From positions 1 to 16,366 of the forward strand of contig JBDZUV010000068.1 of the NCBI GenBank assembly GCA_040255345.1: DNA of 16,366 nt. Reading direction: 5' to 3'. Shown one piece after another: positions 7,143-15,199 of the stretch. Each line of letters begins with the position of its first letter. Position 1 is the stretch's first letter. The translations under genes were made by a program, and so were the position numbers. Below the pieces are notes generated by a model. The model had not been told where the DNA came from. It saw nothing but the letters and a program-made list of their open reading frames with translations, and did not search any database. Source of the stretch: JAFDWI01 sp040255345 (GTDB lineage Bacteria; Actinomycetota; Acidimicrobiia; Acidimicrobiales; Iamiaceae).

Positions 7143-7970
7143 TCAGCTCGACAGCCGCTCCGCCCAGGCGCTGCGCTCGGCGATCGCCCCGGCGTAGCGT
7201 GCCTTGCGCTTGGCGACCCGGCCCACCGGCTCGGCATGGTCGAACTGGTTCATCGAGTACTGCGCCTGAATCCCCTCGCGCAACATGATCAACGCCTCGG
7301 ACCGTAGTTGGGAGATCCTCGACTCGGTCACCCCGAGCTCGTCGGCGAGTGCCTGCGACTTGTGCCCGTGCAGGAAGTAGCCCCTGATCACCGTGCGGTG
7401 ACGGTCGGGCAGCAGCTCGACGGCGTCACGCATGTAGGCGAGCAGCTCTCGGTGCTCGAGTTCGTCGGACGGTTCGACCGATGCATCGTCACGGAGCACC
7501 TCGACGAGGGTGAGTTCCTCGTCGGCCTCGTTGACCTCGTACTCGAGGGCGAGCACGACCGAGCGGAACAGCCGGTCACGGAGCCGGTGCAGATCGTCGC
7601 TGGTGATCCCGAGCGCCTGGGCGATCTCGTCGTTGGTGGGGCTGCGGCCCAACTCGGAGGCGAGACGCTGTTCGATCGCCTCGAGACGGCGCGCGTTGTT
7701 GCGCACCGATCGTGGCGCCCAGTCCGCGGCCCGGACCGCGTCGAGAATCGCACCACGGATCCGACGTGCCGCGAATCGATCGAAGGGAACACCCCGGTCG
7801 GGGTCGAAGCGTCGGGCCGCCTCGACCAGCCCGAGCGACCCGGCGGTCGCCAACTCTTCACGGTCGACATGGCGAGGGAAGTGCACCGCGACCTGGAACA
7901 CGACGTGCCGCACCAACGGCAAGTTCGCTTCGATCAGTCGCCGCCGTTCTGCATCGCTGATTGTGCCCAT
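7143..7970 (-). CDS. RNA polymerase sigma factor of the WhiG/FliA (sigma-28) family
   Basis: The 275-residue protein has the layout of a group 3 sigma factor. Region 2 includes ELATAGSLGLVEAARRFDP (39-57) and FDRFAARRIRGAILDAVR (63-80). WAPRSVRNNARRLE (84-97) is diagnostic for the WhiG/FliA group. Region 3 runs at about 98-160. Region 4 has LPDRHRTVIRGYF (187-199) and the helix-turn-helix LADELGVTESRISQLRSEAL (208-227). In this family the sigma directs flagellar or sporulation genes; flagellar genes are the better guess given the FlgN-like gene in the same window. ATG 7970 is preceded by AGAGGGG with suitable spacing, and the sequence begins at once with the expected ISDAERRRLIEANLPLVRHV. No anti-sigma FlgM gene is visible nearby. 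The C-terminal 35 residues are basic and atypical. An autoregulatory promoter is proposed upstream. Confidence 0.9.
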   Translation of the reverse strand: MGTISDAERRRLIEANLPLVRHVVFQVAVHFPRHVDREELATAGSLGLVEAARRFDPDRGVPFDRFAARRIRGAILDAVRAADWAPRSVRNNARRLEAIEQRLASELGRSPTNDEIAQALGITSDDLHRLRDRLFRSVVLALEYEVNEADEELTLVEVLRDDASVEPSDELEHRELLAYMRDAVELLPDRHRTVIRGYFLHGHKSQALADELGVTESRISQLRSEALIMLREGIQAQYSMNQFDHAEPVGRVAKRKARYAGAIAERSAWAERLSS

Positions 7971-8000
7971 CGAGAACCCCTCTCTTGGAGTCGACCTCTT

Positions 8001-8029
8001 ATCTCGGCATCCGACCCCGAGTACTTGAA
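8001..8029 (-). promoter_or_regulatory. sigma-28 (WhiG/FliA)-like promoter of the sigma-factor gene
   Basis: On the minus strand TTCAAG (8029-8024), exactly 15 nt, and GCCGAGAT (8008-8001) form this candidate. It resembles WhiG/FliA-type promoters, with TCAAG-like -35 and GCCGATAA-like -10 boxes. Initiation near 7995 would give a 25-nt leader containing the Shine-Dalgarno. This suggests the sigma factor activates its own gene. Confidence 0.55.
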
Positions 8030-8034
8030 CCCCA

Positions 8035-8066
8035 TCCTGCGCCATGGATGCGCCGGGAGCGCAGGA
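8035..8066. repeat. 8-bp perfect inverted repeat just upstream of the sigma-gene promoter
   Basis: TCCTGCGC (8035-8042) and GCGCAGGA (8059-8066) are perfect inverted arms separated by 16 nt. The repeat ends 5 nt upstream of the proposed -35 box. It could be an operator, or a hairpin ending transcription from the oxidoreductase gene. No T-tract is present. Confidence 0.45.
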
Positions 8067-8207
8067 AGCTCCTATCGAATACTCCGGCCGGCCCGATGTG
8101 ACAAGCAGGAGAACACGCTGCATCCACTGAAATGGTATGAAACCACCAGAGAACCTGTGCCGATTGTTACACGTCCGTCATGCTCCTTCCGACCCCTGAC
8201 CTGCCGA

Positions 8208-9221
8208 TCAGCTCACCGGCGACGAACCCTCGAAGACCGCCGCCCGGATGCCGCGCCGAGCCAGTTCGGTCAAGAAGTCCAGCACCTCGATCTGGACGGC
8301 CACACCCCCCACACCGGGTGCGTTCACCCGACCTTCGCCGGCCCAGACCGTGGCCAGAGCCGCCACCGCGGCGCCGGCGACCGCCGGTCGGTCGATCGCT
8401 CCGAGTACCGCCGTGTCGGTCGCTCCGGACCGTCGACCACGGATCTCGACCCGTAACGCGCCGACGGCCCCTTCGGGGTGAGGGGGCCGCAGCATCGGGA
8501 GCCGGGCCAGCATCCGGTCACGCCGGGTGCCCGCCATGCGGGCGGTGATGCGGCTCACCCCGTCGAGGGCGGGCTGCAGCAGCAACGGCTCACACTGATC
8601 GCCCCGGTAGCAGTCCGCCGACCCGACCGGGTCGGGGAACCAGCACAGTTCACGACCTGAACCCGACGGTCGCTGGATCCACGCGCCGTCGTGCCACTCC
8701 AGTGCGCTTCCGGCGAAGTTCCGGTGATGCTGGTGCGCACAGGCCGGGCCCCCCGTGCCGAGCCAGGCGACGTGGACCTCGTCGACCGCGTCGAACCACG
8801 TCGCCCCGTGGCGGACGAGCGCGCAGCTCAGGCCCGGCGAAAAAGCCGCACCCACGACCGCTGACACGCCCGCCTGGGACGCATCGTCTCCCAGATCGAG
8901 CAGCCCCTGCACGGTCGGACGTGCATCGGCGGTCGACACGAAGGGGCGCCGCAGCGCGATGAGTCGCCGGGCCTGGTCGACGTGCGCGGCCGCGGGGCCC
9001 GCGAGCAGGGCCGCGTCGCAATCGGCCACCCCGACTGGCAGACCGTCGTCGGCGGACCATTCGGCATCGGTCGCGATGGGGCCCAGCACCTCGGCGACGG
9101 CGGCACGCTTGTGCACGTCGGGTTCTCCGAGCACGATCTCGGTCACCCCGGGCGTCGACGCCAATTGGCGGGCCGCCCGCGCGCCGAGCGCGCCCAGCCC
9201 CACGACGGCGACGCGTGTCAC
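8208..9221 (-). CDS. saccharopine dehydrogenase-like NAD(P)-binding oxidoreductase
   Basis: The 337-residue protein begins with a dinucleotide-binding fold. TRVAVVGLGALGARAARQL has GxGxxG at residues 8-13, an acidic end of beta-2 at about 33-35 (EPD), and LLAGPAAAHVDQARRLIA follows at about 72-89. The remainder fits the saccharopine dehydrogenase/carboxynorspermidine synthase-like group only loosely. A His/Cys-rich loop (GPACAHQHHRNFAG, about 158-171) and several cysteines (C193, C204, C210) are conspicuous. The substrate is unknown. The GTG at 9221 is chosen because it overlaps the stop of the preceding small gene as GTGA, indicating translational coupling. The open frame also allows ATG 9251, which would overlap that gene by 34 bases. 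The reading frame ends 237 bases before the sigma gene begins. Confidence 0.75.
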   Translation of the reverse strand: MTRVAVVGLGALGARAARQLASTPGVTEIVLGEPDVHKRAAVAEVLGPIATDAEWSADDGLPVGVADCDAALLAGPAAAHVDQARRLIALRRPFVSTADARPTVQGLLDLGDDASQAGVSAVVGAAFSPGLSCALVRHGATWFDAVDEVHVAWLGTGGPACAHQHHRNFAGSALEWHDGAWIQRPSGSGRELCWFPDPVGSADCYRGDQCEPLLLQPALDGVSRITARMAGTRRDRMLARLPMLRPPHPEGAVGALRVEIRGRRSGATDTAVLGAIDRPAVAGAAVAALATVWAGEGRVNAPGVGGVAVQIEVLDFLTELARRGIRAAVFEGSSPVS

Positions 9222-9394
9222 TTCAGGTCTGGCCCGGAGAGCTCCCGCCATCCCCCGTCGCGGGGCGGGACGCCGCCGGAGCCCCTGAGACGCAGTACCG
9301 CGGCGACGATCGCCGCGGCACCGATCGCCACGAGGGCCCGCCGGACCAACGTCATGATGGCGAAGCCGGAGCTGTCCATGGAGGTGCGGGCCAT
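9218..9394 (-). CDS. small single-helix membrane protein, 58 residues
   Basis: I do not recognise a named family. The peptide has a short polar N-terminus and one hydrophobic helix preceded by two arginines (VRRALVAIGAAAIVAAVLRL). It ends in a polar tail, GGVPPRDGGWRELSGPDLK, that would face the cytoplasm by the positive-inside rule. Three ATGs are possible (9394, 9379, 9355); the first is used because a weak AGG lies upstream, and the two others have no ribosome-binding sequence. Its TGA overlaps the GTG of the oxidoreductase gene by four bases, which is the best evidence that it is translated. It lies 93 bases downstream of tRNA-Ile on the same strand. Confidence 0.55.
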   Translation of the reverse strand: MARTSMDSSGFAIMTLVRRALVAIGAAAIVAAVLRLRGSGGVPPRDGGWRELSGPDLK

Positions 9395-9487
9395 TGCAGA
9401 TCGCCTGTTGAAGATGGGGCTGGAGCTGGGTCGAGGGTCCGGAGCCGGTGGTTCGAACGGTACCGGTTCGGCGGATCCTCGCGGTCG

Positions 9488-9561
<74 letters not shown>

Positions 9562-9650
9562 GCTCGTGTGAGTCTTCGACGCTAGTGGCTCACGCTTCGC
9601 GGGGGCCAGCCGACCGTGCCACCACGCGTGCAGGGTCATCGCAGAGCCGG

Positions 9651-10277
9651 TCAGCCCGGGTCCTCGTCTGGCCGGGCGTCTTCGTCGTCGTCGGTCTCAT
9701 CGGTTTCGATGATCGTGAACCGGATCCCACCGGTTGCTTCCGCGATCAGGTTCACGATGGCGGCTCCCAAGGTGATCAGCACGCTGCCGGCCGCGAGCAA
9801 CAGGGCCCCGATCAGTGCCGCGCCGCGGAAGAGCTGTGGACCGTCGAACGACCAGTTGTCGAAGCCGATCTGGCGCATGAACCGTTCGACGTGATGGACC
9901 TGGCCGGTCGCGTTCGCCAGTGACCACCCGAGGCCGACGGTGATGAGGAAGATGACATAGAACACCAACCCGCCCAGCAACGCGACCTTGAACACCGACC
10001 AGAGCTGCACGTGCCGGACGATGCGGACGACCCGGCGACCGGGGCGCAGTTTGGGCGCGAACAGTGGCTCCCGCTCCGGTCCCTCGATCTGCTCGGCTCT
10101 TCCGGCACGGCCACGACGCCACCGCGTCGCGCGTGACGACGTCTCGGCGGTCCGCTCCAACGGTGGCAATCGGGTCGTGACGTCCCCGTCGGCGTCCGGG
10201 TCGACCTCTGCCGCCCGCCCGGTGCCCAACCCGCCGGGTGTGGTGCTCCCGATCGGGGCCGACTCGGACGAAGTCAT
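9651..10277 (-). CDS. DUF3566 family transmembrane protein
   Basis: The 208-residue protein has a disordered, charged N-terminal half (1-80). A basic RPGRRVVRIVRHVQLWSVFKVA segment (78-99) follows, leading into membrane helix 1 (about 96-118). After an extracytoplasmic loop with FDNWSFDG comes helix 2 (about 153-178), which runs into NLIAEATGGIRFTIIE (176-191), the hallmark end of DUF3566 proteins. The acidic tail DETDDDEDARPDEDPG is cytoplasmic. The family sits directly downstream of gyrA in many actinobacteria; its function is not established, and a role near the cell envelope or division is only inferred. ATG 10277 has no Shine-Dalgarno but lies 6 nt after TAGAAT, which supports a leaderless transcript. 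Confidence 0.88.
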   Translation of the reverse strand: MTSSESAPIGSTTPGGLGTGRAAEVDPDADGDVTTRLPPLERTAETSSRATRWRRGRAGRAEQIEGPEREPLFAPKLRPGRRVVRIVRHVQLWSVFKVALLGGLVFYVIFLITVGLGWSLANATGQVHHVERFMRQIGFDNWSFDGPQLFRGAALIGALLLAAGSVLITLGAAIVNLIAEATGGIRFTIIETDETDDDEDARPDEDPG

Positions 10278-10283
10278 CCGGCC

Positions 10284-10289
10284 ATTCTA
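10284..10289 (-). promoter_or_regulatory. -10 box for a leaderless DUF3566 transcript
   Basis: TAGAAT (minus strand) ends 6 nt before ATG 10277. Its first three bases are also the TAG stop codon of the upstream Tad-like gene. No -35 match was seen. Confidence 0.5.
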
Positions 10290-10640
10290 CGGGCTGGCCG
10301 CCGACGGACCGGCCACCGGTCGCGCCGCCGCGACCGCACCGTGGCCGGCCACGGTGACGTGGACGACCACGACCGCTCCGTCACGGTGCAGCTCGACCAG
10401 GCGCGCCCCGTTCCGGGACGTGATCGTCTGGGCGACCACGGTCGCCCGACGGGGATCGAGCTGGACCGCCGCGGCCAGCGCCGCGGCATCGGCGGCGTTC
10501 TGGGCACGGGCGCGCTCCACCGCCTGACGACCGACGAAGGCGACCCCCAGCGCGCACAGCGCGACGAGCACGATCACCCCCGCCATCAGCGGGACGACCT
10601 GCCCGGACTGGGTCGACGGCCACGCGGGCTTCTCGATCAC
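10287..10640 (-). CDS. small Tad/TadE-like pilus-assembly protein
   Basis: The 117-residue protein starts with a short polar stretch and QSGQVVPL, followed by one hydrophobic helix (about 15-38). After it comes RARAQNAADAAALAAA (43-58), the signature of the Tad/TadE-TadG N-terminal domain (Flp pilus assembly, PF13400-type). A beta-rich extracytoplasmic part (about 80-105) completes it. Such proteins are exported pseudopilin-like or accessory subunits of tight-adherence pili. The length is small and no other tad gene is present, so the pilus role is unproven. GTG 10640 is the natural start because the conserved part begins at once. There is no good Shine-Dalgarno, and in-frame GTG 10691 is an alternative. 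It lies between gyrA (76-nt gap) and DUF3566 (9-nt gap), where most actinobacteria have no gene. Confidence 0.7.
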   Translation of the reverse strand: MIEKPAWPSTQSGQVVPLMAGVIVLVALCALGVAFVGRQAVERARAQNAADAAALAAAVQLDPRRATVVAQTITSRNGARLVELHRDGAVVVVHVTVAGHGAVAAARPVAGPSAASP

Positions 10641-10716
10641 ACCGATGCAGTGCCCGCACCGGGACCGGTCCAAACCTCGACCGGGGTCCACAGAAAAACC
10701 GCACGAGGTTGGTCGG

Positions 10717-13173
10717 TCAGGCCGATTCGTCGTCCGGGGTGAGCACCGGCGCGACCGCGGCGACCGACTGGCCGGCATCGAGGTTCATCACCCGGACCCC
10801 GGTGGCGTCCCGACCCTGGGACGAGATCTCGCGCACCGGCATCCTGATCACGGTGCCGCCCGAGGCGATCACGAAGATCTCGTCGTCGAGTCCGACCATG
10901 AACGCCGCGGCGACCACGCCCCGGCTGGCCGTCAGTCGGATACCCCGCACACCCTGGATGCCGCGGTGCTTGGCGTTGAAGTGCTCGAGTTTGGTGCGCT
11001 TGCCGTAGCCGGTGTCGGTGACGATCAAGATCGTGGCGTCGTCGCGGGCGACGTCGCACGAGACGACCTCGTCGCCTTCTCTGAGCCTGATGCCCCGTAC
11101 TCCGGCGGCCGAGCGGCCCATCGCCCGCACCTGGTCCTGGGCGAAACGTACGGTCATGCCCTGGCGCGACACCATGAAGATGTCGTCGCCGTCGTTCGCG
11201 GGGATGACCTTGGCCAGCTCGTCGCCGTCGTGCAACTTGATCGCGATGATGCCCGCCCGCAACGACGAGTCGTACTCGGTGAACCGGGTCTTCTTGACCT
11301 GCCCCTTGCGCGTCGCGAAGAACAGGTACTGGTTGGTCTCGTAGTCGCGGGTGTCGATCACCGCTTCGATCCGCTCGTCGGGTTGCAGCGGCAAGAGATT
11401 CACGATCGCGGTGCCCCGGGCGGTGCGTTCCTTGCGGGGGATCTCGTGGGCCTTGAGCCGGTAGACCCGACCCAGGTTCGAGAAGAACAGCAGGTACGCG
11501 TGTGCCGTGGTGGTGATGATCCTGATGACGTAGTCCTCGTCACGCAGCTTGGTGCCGGCCACGCCGCGCCCCCCGCGACCCTGGGTCTTGAACGAGTCGG
11601 GCAGCATCGTCTTGATGTAGCCCTTGGACGACAGGGTGACCACCAGATCTTCGTCGTCGATGAGGTCCTCGATGTCGAGGTCGCCCGGATCGTAGGTGAT
11701 CTCCGAACGCCGCGGGGTCGCGAACTTCTCACGCACCTCGCCGAGTTCGGTCTTGATGACCTCGCGCAGCCGGCCGTCGTCGCCGAGAATCGCCTGCAGG
11801 TCCGCGATCGTGGCCGACAGCTCGGCCATCTCGCCCTCGAGGTCGATCCGCGCCAGACGGGTCAGGCGGCCGAGTTGCATCTGGAGGATGTGTTCGGCCT
11901 GGGTCTCGGAGAACTCGAAGGGCTCCGCGATCAGCGCGGCCAACGCGGCGGCCCGGTCTTCAGAGGCGCGGATCGTGGCGATCACCTCGTCGATCACGTT
12001 GATCGCCTTGAGCAGCCCCTCGACGATGTGCGCCCGGGCCTGGGCCTTGCCGAGGCGGAACTCCGAGCGGCGGCGCACCACCTCGACCTGGTGGTCGACG
12101 TACGCGCCGAGGGCCTGGGCCAGGTCGAGGGTGCGCGGGACGCCGTCGACGAGCGCCACGAAGTTGAAGGCGAAGTTCGTCTGCAACTGGGTGTGCTTGT
12201 AGAGGTTGTTCAGGATGACGAGAGCCGGCGCGTCGCGCTTGAGCTCGATGACCAGTTTGGTGTCCTCGCCCGAGGACGCGTCGTTGACATCGGCGATGCC
12301 CTCGACGGTCTTGGTCTCGACCAGTTCCTTGATCTTGGCCGCCGTGTTCGCGATGCCGACCTGGTAGGGCAGTCCGGTCACCTCGATGCGGTCACGCTGG
12401 CGACCCGAGCCCTCGATGATCTCGGTGCGCGCCCGCAGGCGGATCGAGCCCTTGCCGGTGCGGTAGGCATCCATGCTCCCCGAACGACCCAGGATCATGG
12501 CGTCGGTCGGAAAGTCGGGACCCTTGACGAACGCCATCAGATCGTCGGGCGTGGCGTCGGGGTGGTCGATCAGGTGGATGGTGGCGTCGATGACCTCACC
12601 CAGGTTGTGGGGAGGGATGTTCGTGGCCATGCCCACCGCGATGCCCTGGGACCCGTTCACCAGCAGGTTCGGATACCGCGCGGGCAGCACCGTGGGTTCG
12701 GTGACCTCGCCGGAGTAGTTGTCGGCGAAATCGACGGTGTCCTCGTCGATGTCGGCGAGCATCGACATGGCGAGCGGTTCGAGTCGACACTCGGTGTAGC
12801 GCGCCGCAGCCGGCCCGAAGTCGGGCGAGCCGAAGTTGCCGTGGCCGTCGACGAGGGGGTGACGCAGGCTGAAGTTCTGCGCCATGCGGACCAGGGCGTC
12901 ATAGATCGCCGAATCACCGTGCGGGTGGAAGTAGCCCATCACGTGCCCGGTGACCCGGGCGCTCTTCATGTGCGAGCGGTCGGGGCGGGCCCCGATGTCG
13001 TACATCCCCCACAGGATCCGCCGGTGCACGGGCTTGAGACCGTCTCTGGCGTCGGGCAGCGCGCGGGACACGATGACCGACATCGCGTAGTCGAGGAAGG
13101 AGCGTTCCATCTCCTCCTGGATCTCGATCTCCTCGACGGAGAGCGGTGATTCGGCTGGCGGGGTGTCGGTCAT
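10717..13173 (-). CDS. gyrA: DNA gyrase subunit A
   Basis: The 818-residue protein is the breakage-reunion subunit of the type IIA topoisomerase that introduces negative supercoils. The N-terminus has EEMERSFLDYAMSVIVSRAL, the core has GYFHPHGDSAIYDALVRMAQ, and the catalytic tyrosine is Y126 in AARYTECRL. The C-terminal wrapping domain has a GyrA box, QGRGGRG, which separates it from ParC. At the quinolone-binding positions the residues are S88 and D92, corresponding to E. coli Ser83 and Asp87, that is the sensitive-type pair. No intein is present. The ATG at 13173 begins MTDTPPAESPLSVEEIEIQ with GAGAAG just upstream; a longer frame back to 13317 would overlap gyrB and is rejected. It follows gyrB by 73 nt, so the two are probably cotranscribed. 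Confidence 0.97.
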   Translation of the reverse strand: MTDTPPAESPLSVEEIEIQEEMERSFLDYAMSVIVSRALPDARDGLKPVHRRILWGMYDIGARPDRSHMKSARVTGHVMGYFHPHGDSAIYDALVRMAQNFSLRHPLVDGHGNFGSPDFGPAAARYTECRLEPLAMSMLADIDEDTVDFADNYSGEVTEPTVLPARYPNLLVNGSQGIAVGMATNIPPHNLGEVIDATIHLIDHPDATPDDLMAFVKGPDFPTDAMILGRSGSMDAYRTGKGSIRLRARTEIIEGSGRQRDRIEVTGLPYQVGIANTAAKIKELVETKTVEGIADVNDASSGEDTKLVIELKRDAPALVILNNLYKHTQLQTNFAFNFVALVDGVPRTLDLAQALGAYVDHQVEVVRRRSEFRLGKAQARAHIVEGLLKAINVIDEVIATIRASEDRAAALAALIAEPFEFSETQAEHILQMQLGRLTRLARIDLEGEMAELSATIADLQAILGDDGRLREVIKTELGEVREKFATPRRSEITYDPGDLDIEDLIDDEDLVVTLSSKGYIKTMLPDSFKTQGRGGRGVAGTKLRDEDYVIRIITTTAHAYLLFFSNLGRVYRLKAHEIPRKERTARGTAIVNLLPLQPDERIEAVIDTRDYETNQYLFFATRKGQVKKTRFTEYDSSLRAGIIAIKLHDGDELAKVIPANDGDDIFMVSRQGMTVRFAQDQVRAMGRSAAGVRGIRLREGDEVVSCDVARDDATILIVTDTGYGKRTKLEHFNAKHRGIQGVRGIRLTASRGVVAAAFMVGLDDEIFVIASGGTVIRMPVREISSQGRDATGVRVMNLDAGQSVAAVAPVLTPDDESA

Positions 13174-13246
13174 TTCTTCTCGGGTTCCTCTGGGGCCATG
13201 TGGTGGAACGGCTGGATCGGTGGGTGGAGCGGCGACGGATCGACGA

Positions 13247-15199
13247 TCAGATGTCGAGGAAGCGCACGTCCTTGGCGTTGGACTGGATGAACTGTTTGCG
13301 ACTCGCCACGTCGTCACCCATGAGGATCGACATGACCTCGTCGGCGATCGCGGCCTGCTCGACGGTGACCTGCAGCAACGTGCGGTGATCCGGGTCCATG
13401 GTGGTCACCTTGAGCTCGTCGTAGTCCATCTCACCCAAGCCCTTGAGGCGGGCGAAGTCCTTCTTGTGGTTCGGCCGCTCGGCGAGGAAGGCGTCCTTCG
13501 CGGCATCGTCCTTGAGGTACACCTTCTCCTTGCCGACCTCGGTCGAGTACAGGGGCGGCTGGGCGATGTAGATGCATCCGGCCTCGACCAGCGGGCGCAT
13601 CTGGCGGAAGAAGAACGTGAGCAGCAGGGTGCGGATGTGGCTGCCGTCGACATCGGCGTCGCACAGGGCGATCACCTTGTCGTAGCGGCGCTTTTCGACG
13701 TCGAACTCTTCGCCGACCCCGGCACCGATCGCGGCGATCAGCGCCTGGATCTCGGTGTTCTTGAGCATCTTGTCGATGCGGGCCCGCTCGACGTTGAGGA
13801 TCTTGCCGCGGATCGGCAGGATCGCCTGGGTGTGGGGATTGCGGGCCTGCACGGCCGAGCCGCCCGCAGAGTCGCCCTCGACGATGAACAGCTCGCGTTC
13901 CGCCGCGTCCTTCGACGAGCAGTCCTTGAGCTTGTCGGGCATCCCCGCGCCGTCGAGCAGCGTCTTGTTCCTGATGACGTCGCGCGCCTTGCGGGCCGCG
14001 GCGCGGGCCTGAGATGCGGCGATCGCCTTCTTGACGATCTTGTTGGCCTCGGTCGGGTTCTCCTCGAACCACTGGGCGAGCTTGTCGTTGGTGACCTTGG
14101 TGACCAGCGAGCGGGTCGCGGTGTTGCCGAGCTTCGACTTGGTCTGGCCCTCGAACTGCGGGTTGGTGAGCCGCACCGAGATGACCGCCGTGAGGCCCTC
14201 ACGGACGTCCTCACCGCCGAGGTTCGGGTCTTTTTCCTTGAGCAGATTGCGGGCCCGCGCATACCGATTGACCACGCCGGTCAACGCCGAGCGGAACCCT
14301 TCTTCGTGGGTGCCCCCTTCGATGGTGGAGATCCCGTTCGCGAACGAATGCAGGCCGTCCGCGTTGAAGCCGGTGTTCCACTGGAAGGCGACCTCGACCT
14401 CGGAGGTGTCATCGGACCCCTCGAAGTAACCGACCTTGGCGAACAGCGCGTCCTTGGTGCGGTTGACGTGCTTGACGAAGTCGATGATCCCGCCGGCGTA
14501 CTTGAAGGTCACCGGACCGGGCTCATGGCCGGGGCGTTCGTCTCTGAAGACGATCTCGAGACCCCGGTTGAGGAACGCCATGATCTGGAAGCGGTCCAGC
14601 ATGGTCTGGGCCCGGAAGCTGGTCTCTTCCATGATCGTCGGGTCGGGCCAGAAGCGGATCGTGGTGCCGGTGCGCCCCCGCGGCGCCTTGCCCACGGCCT
14701 TCAGCTTGTTCTGGATCTTGCCGCCCTTGGCGAAGTCCATCACCCAGTGTTCGCCGCCACGGTCGATCTCGACCTCGAAACGCTCCGACAGGGCGTTGAC
14801 CACCGACACCCCCACGCCGTGCAGGCCGCCGGAGACCTTGTAGCCGCCACCGTCGAACTTGCCACCGGCGTGCAGCATCGACACCGCCACCTCGGCGGTC
14901 GACATGTTCTTGTACTTGGGGTCCTTGTGCGGGTACGGCGCCACCGGGATCCCACGGCCGTCGTCGACCACCTGGCAGGCGCCGTCGGCGAGGATCGTCA
15001 CGTCGATACGGGAGCAATGCCCGGCCATCGCTTCGTCGACGGAGTTGTCGACGACCTCCCACACCATGTGGTGCAGGCCGGTCGGCCCCGTGGAGCCGAT
15101 GTACATGCCCGGACGCTGACGGACCGGTTCGAGCCCTTCGAGGACCTGGATGTCGGATGCCCCGTAGGATTCGGACGTTTTGGTGGTGGAGCGGGCCAA
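13247..15199 (-). CDS. gyrB: DNA gyrase subunit B
   Basis: This is a 650-residue ATPase subunit of DNA gyrase. The GHKL domain has WEVVDNSVDEA with general base E48 and Mg-binding N52, DDGRGIP with D79, MLHAGGKF, and the ATP lid GGLHGVGVSVVNALS. The transducer has the catalytic QTK loop (352-354). The TOPRIM domain has EGDSAGGSA with E441 and the acidic DADVD (514-518), and QPPLYS and KGLGEMD follow. Length and order are normal for an actinobacterial GyrB without the extra proteobacterial insert. TTG 15199 is chosen as start because AAAGG lies 7 nt upstream and the family-typical ESYGASDIQVLEGLE follows shortly; GTG 15265 in frame lacks a ribosome-binding site. Confidence 0.97.
   Translation of the reverse strand: MARSTTKTSESYGASDIQVLEGLEPVRQRPGMYIGSTGPTGLHHMVWEVVDNSVDEAMAGHCSRIDVTILADGACQVVDDGRGIPVAPYPHKDPKYKNMSTAEVAVSMLHAGGKFDGGGYKVSGGLHGVGVSVVNALSERFEVEIDRGGEHWVMDFAKGGKIQNKLKAVGKAPRGRTGTTIRFWPDPTIMEETSFRAQTMLDRFQIMAFLNRGLEIVFRDERPGHEPGPVTFKYAGGIIDFVKHVNRTKDALFAKVGYFEGSDDTSEVEVAFQWNTGFNADGLHSFANGISTIEGGTHEEGFRSALTGVVNRYARARNLLKEKDPNLGGEDVREGLTAVISVRLTNPQFEGQTKSKLGNTATRSLVTKVTNDKLAQWFEENPTEANKIVKKAIAASQARAAARKARDVIRNKTLLDGAGMPDKLKDCSSKDAAERELFIVEGDSAGGSAVQARNPHTQAILPIRGKILNVERARIDKMLKNTEIQALIAAIGAGVGEEFDVEKRRYDKVIALCDADVDGSHIRTLLLTFFFRQMRPLVEAGCIYIAQPPLYSTEVGKEKVYLKDDAAKDAFLAERPNHKKDFARLKGLGEMDYDELKVTTMDPDHRTLLQVTVEQAAIADEVMSILMGDDVASRKQFIQSNAKDVRFLDI

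Noticed and set aside
7052..7237. Extension of the kinase upstream to 7237
   Set aside because: It would overlap the end of the sigma gene by 95 bases, the added sequence is Arg/Pro-rich noise, and a -10 box fits GTG 7051.
5969..7288. Plus-strand open frame opposite the histidine kinase
   Set aside because: The minus-strand frame contains the full set of kinase boxes. The plus frame is a composition artefact.
8146..8166. Plus-strand GCCGATTG with a GAAAC-like -35 as a third sigma-28-like promoter
   Set aside because: No plus-strand gene lies downstream; it would fire against the oxidoreductase gene. Probably chance.
10662..10671. GGACCGGTCC perfect palindrome between gyrA and the Tad-like gene
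   Set aside because: A 10-bp GC-rich palindrome is not rare at this base composition, and nothing around it suggests an operator.
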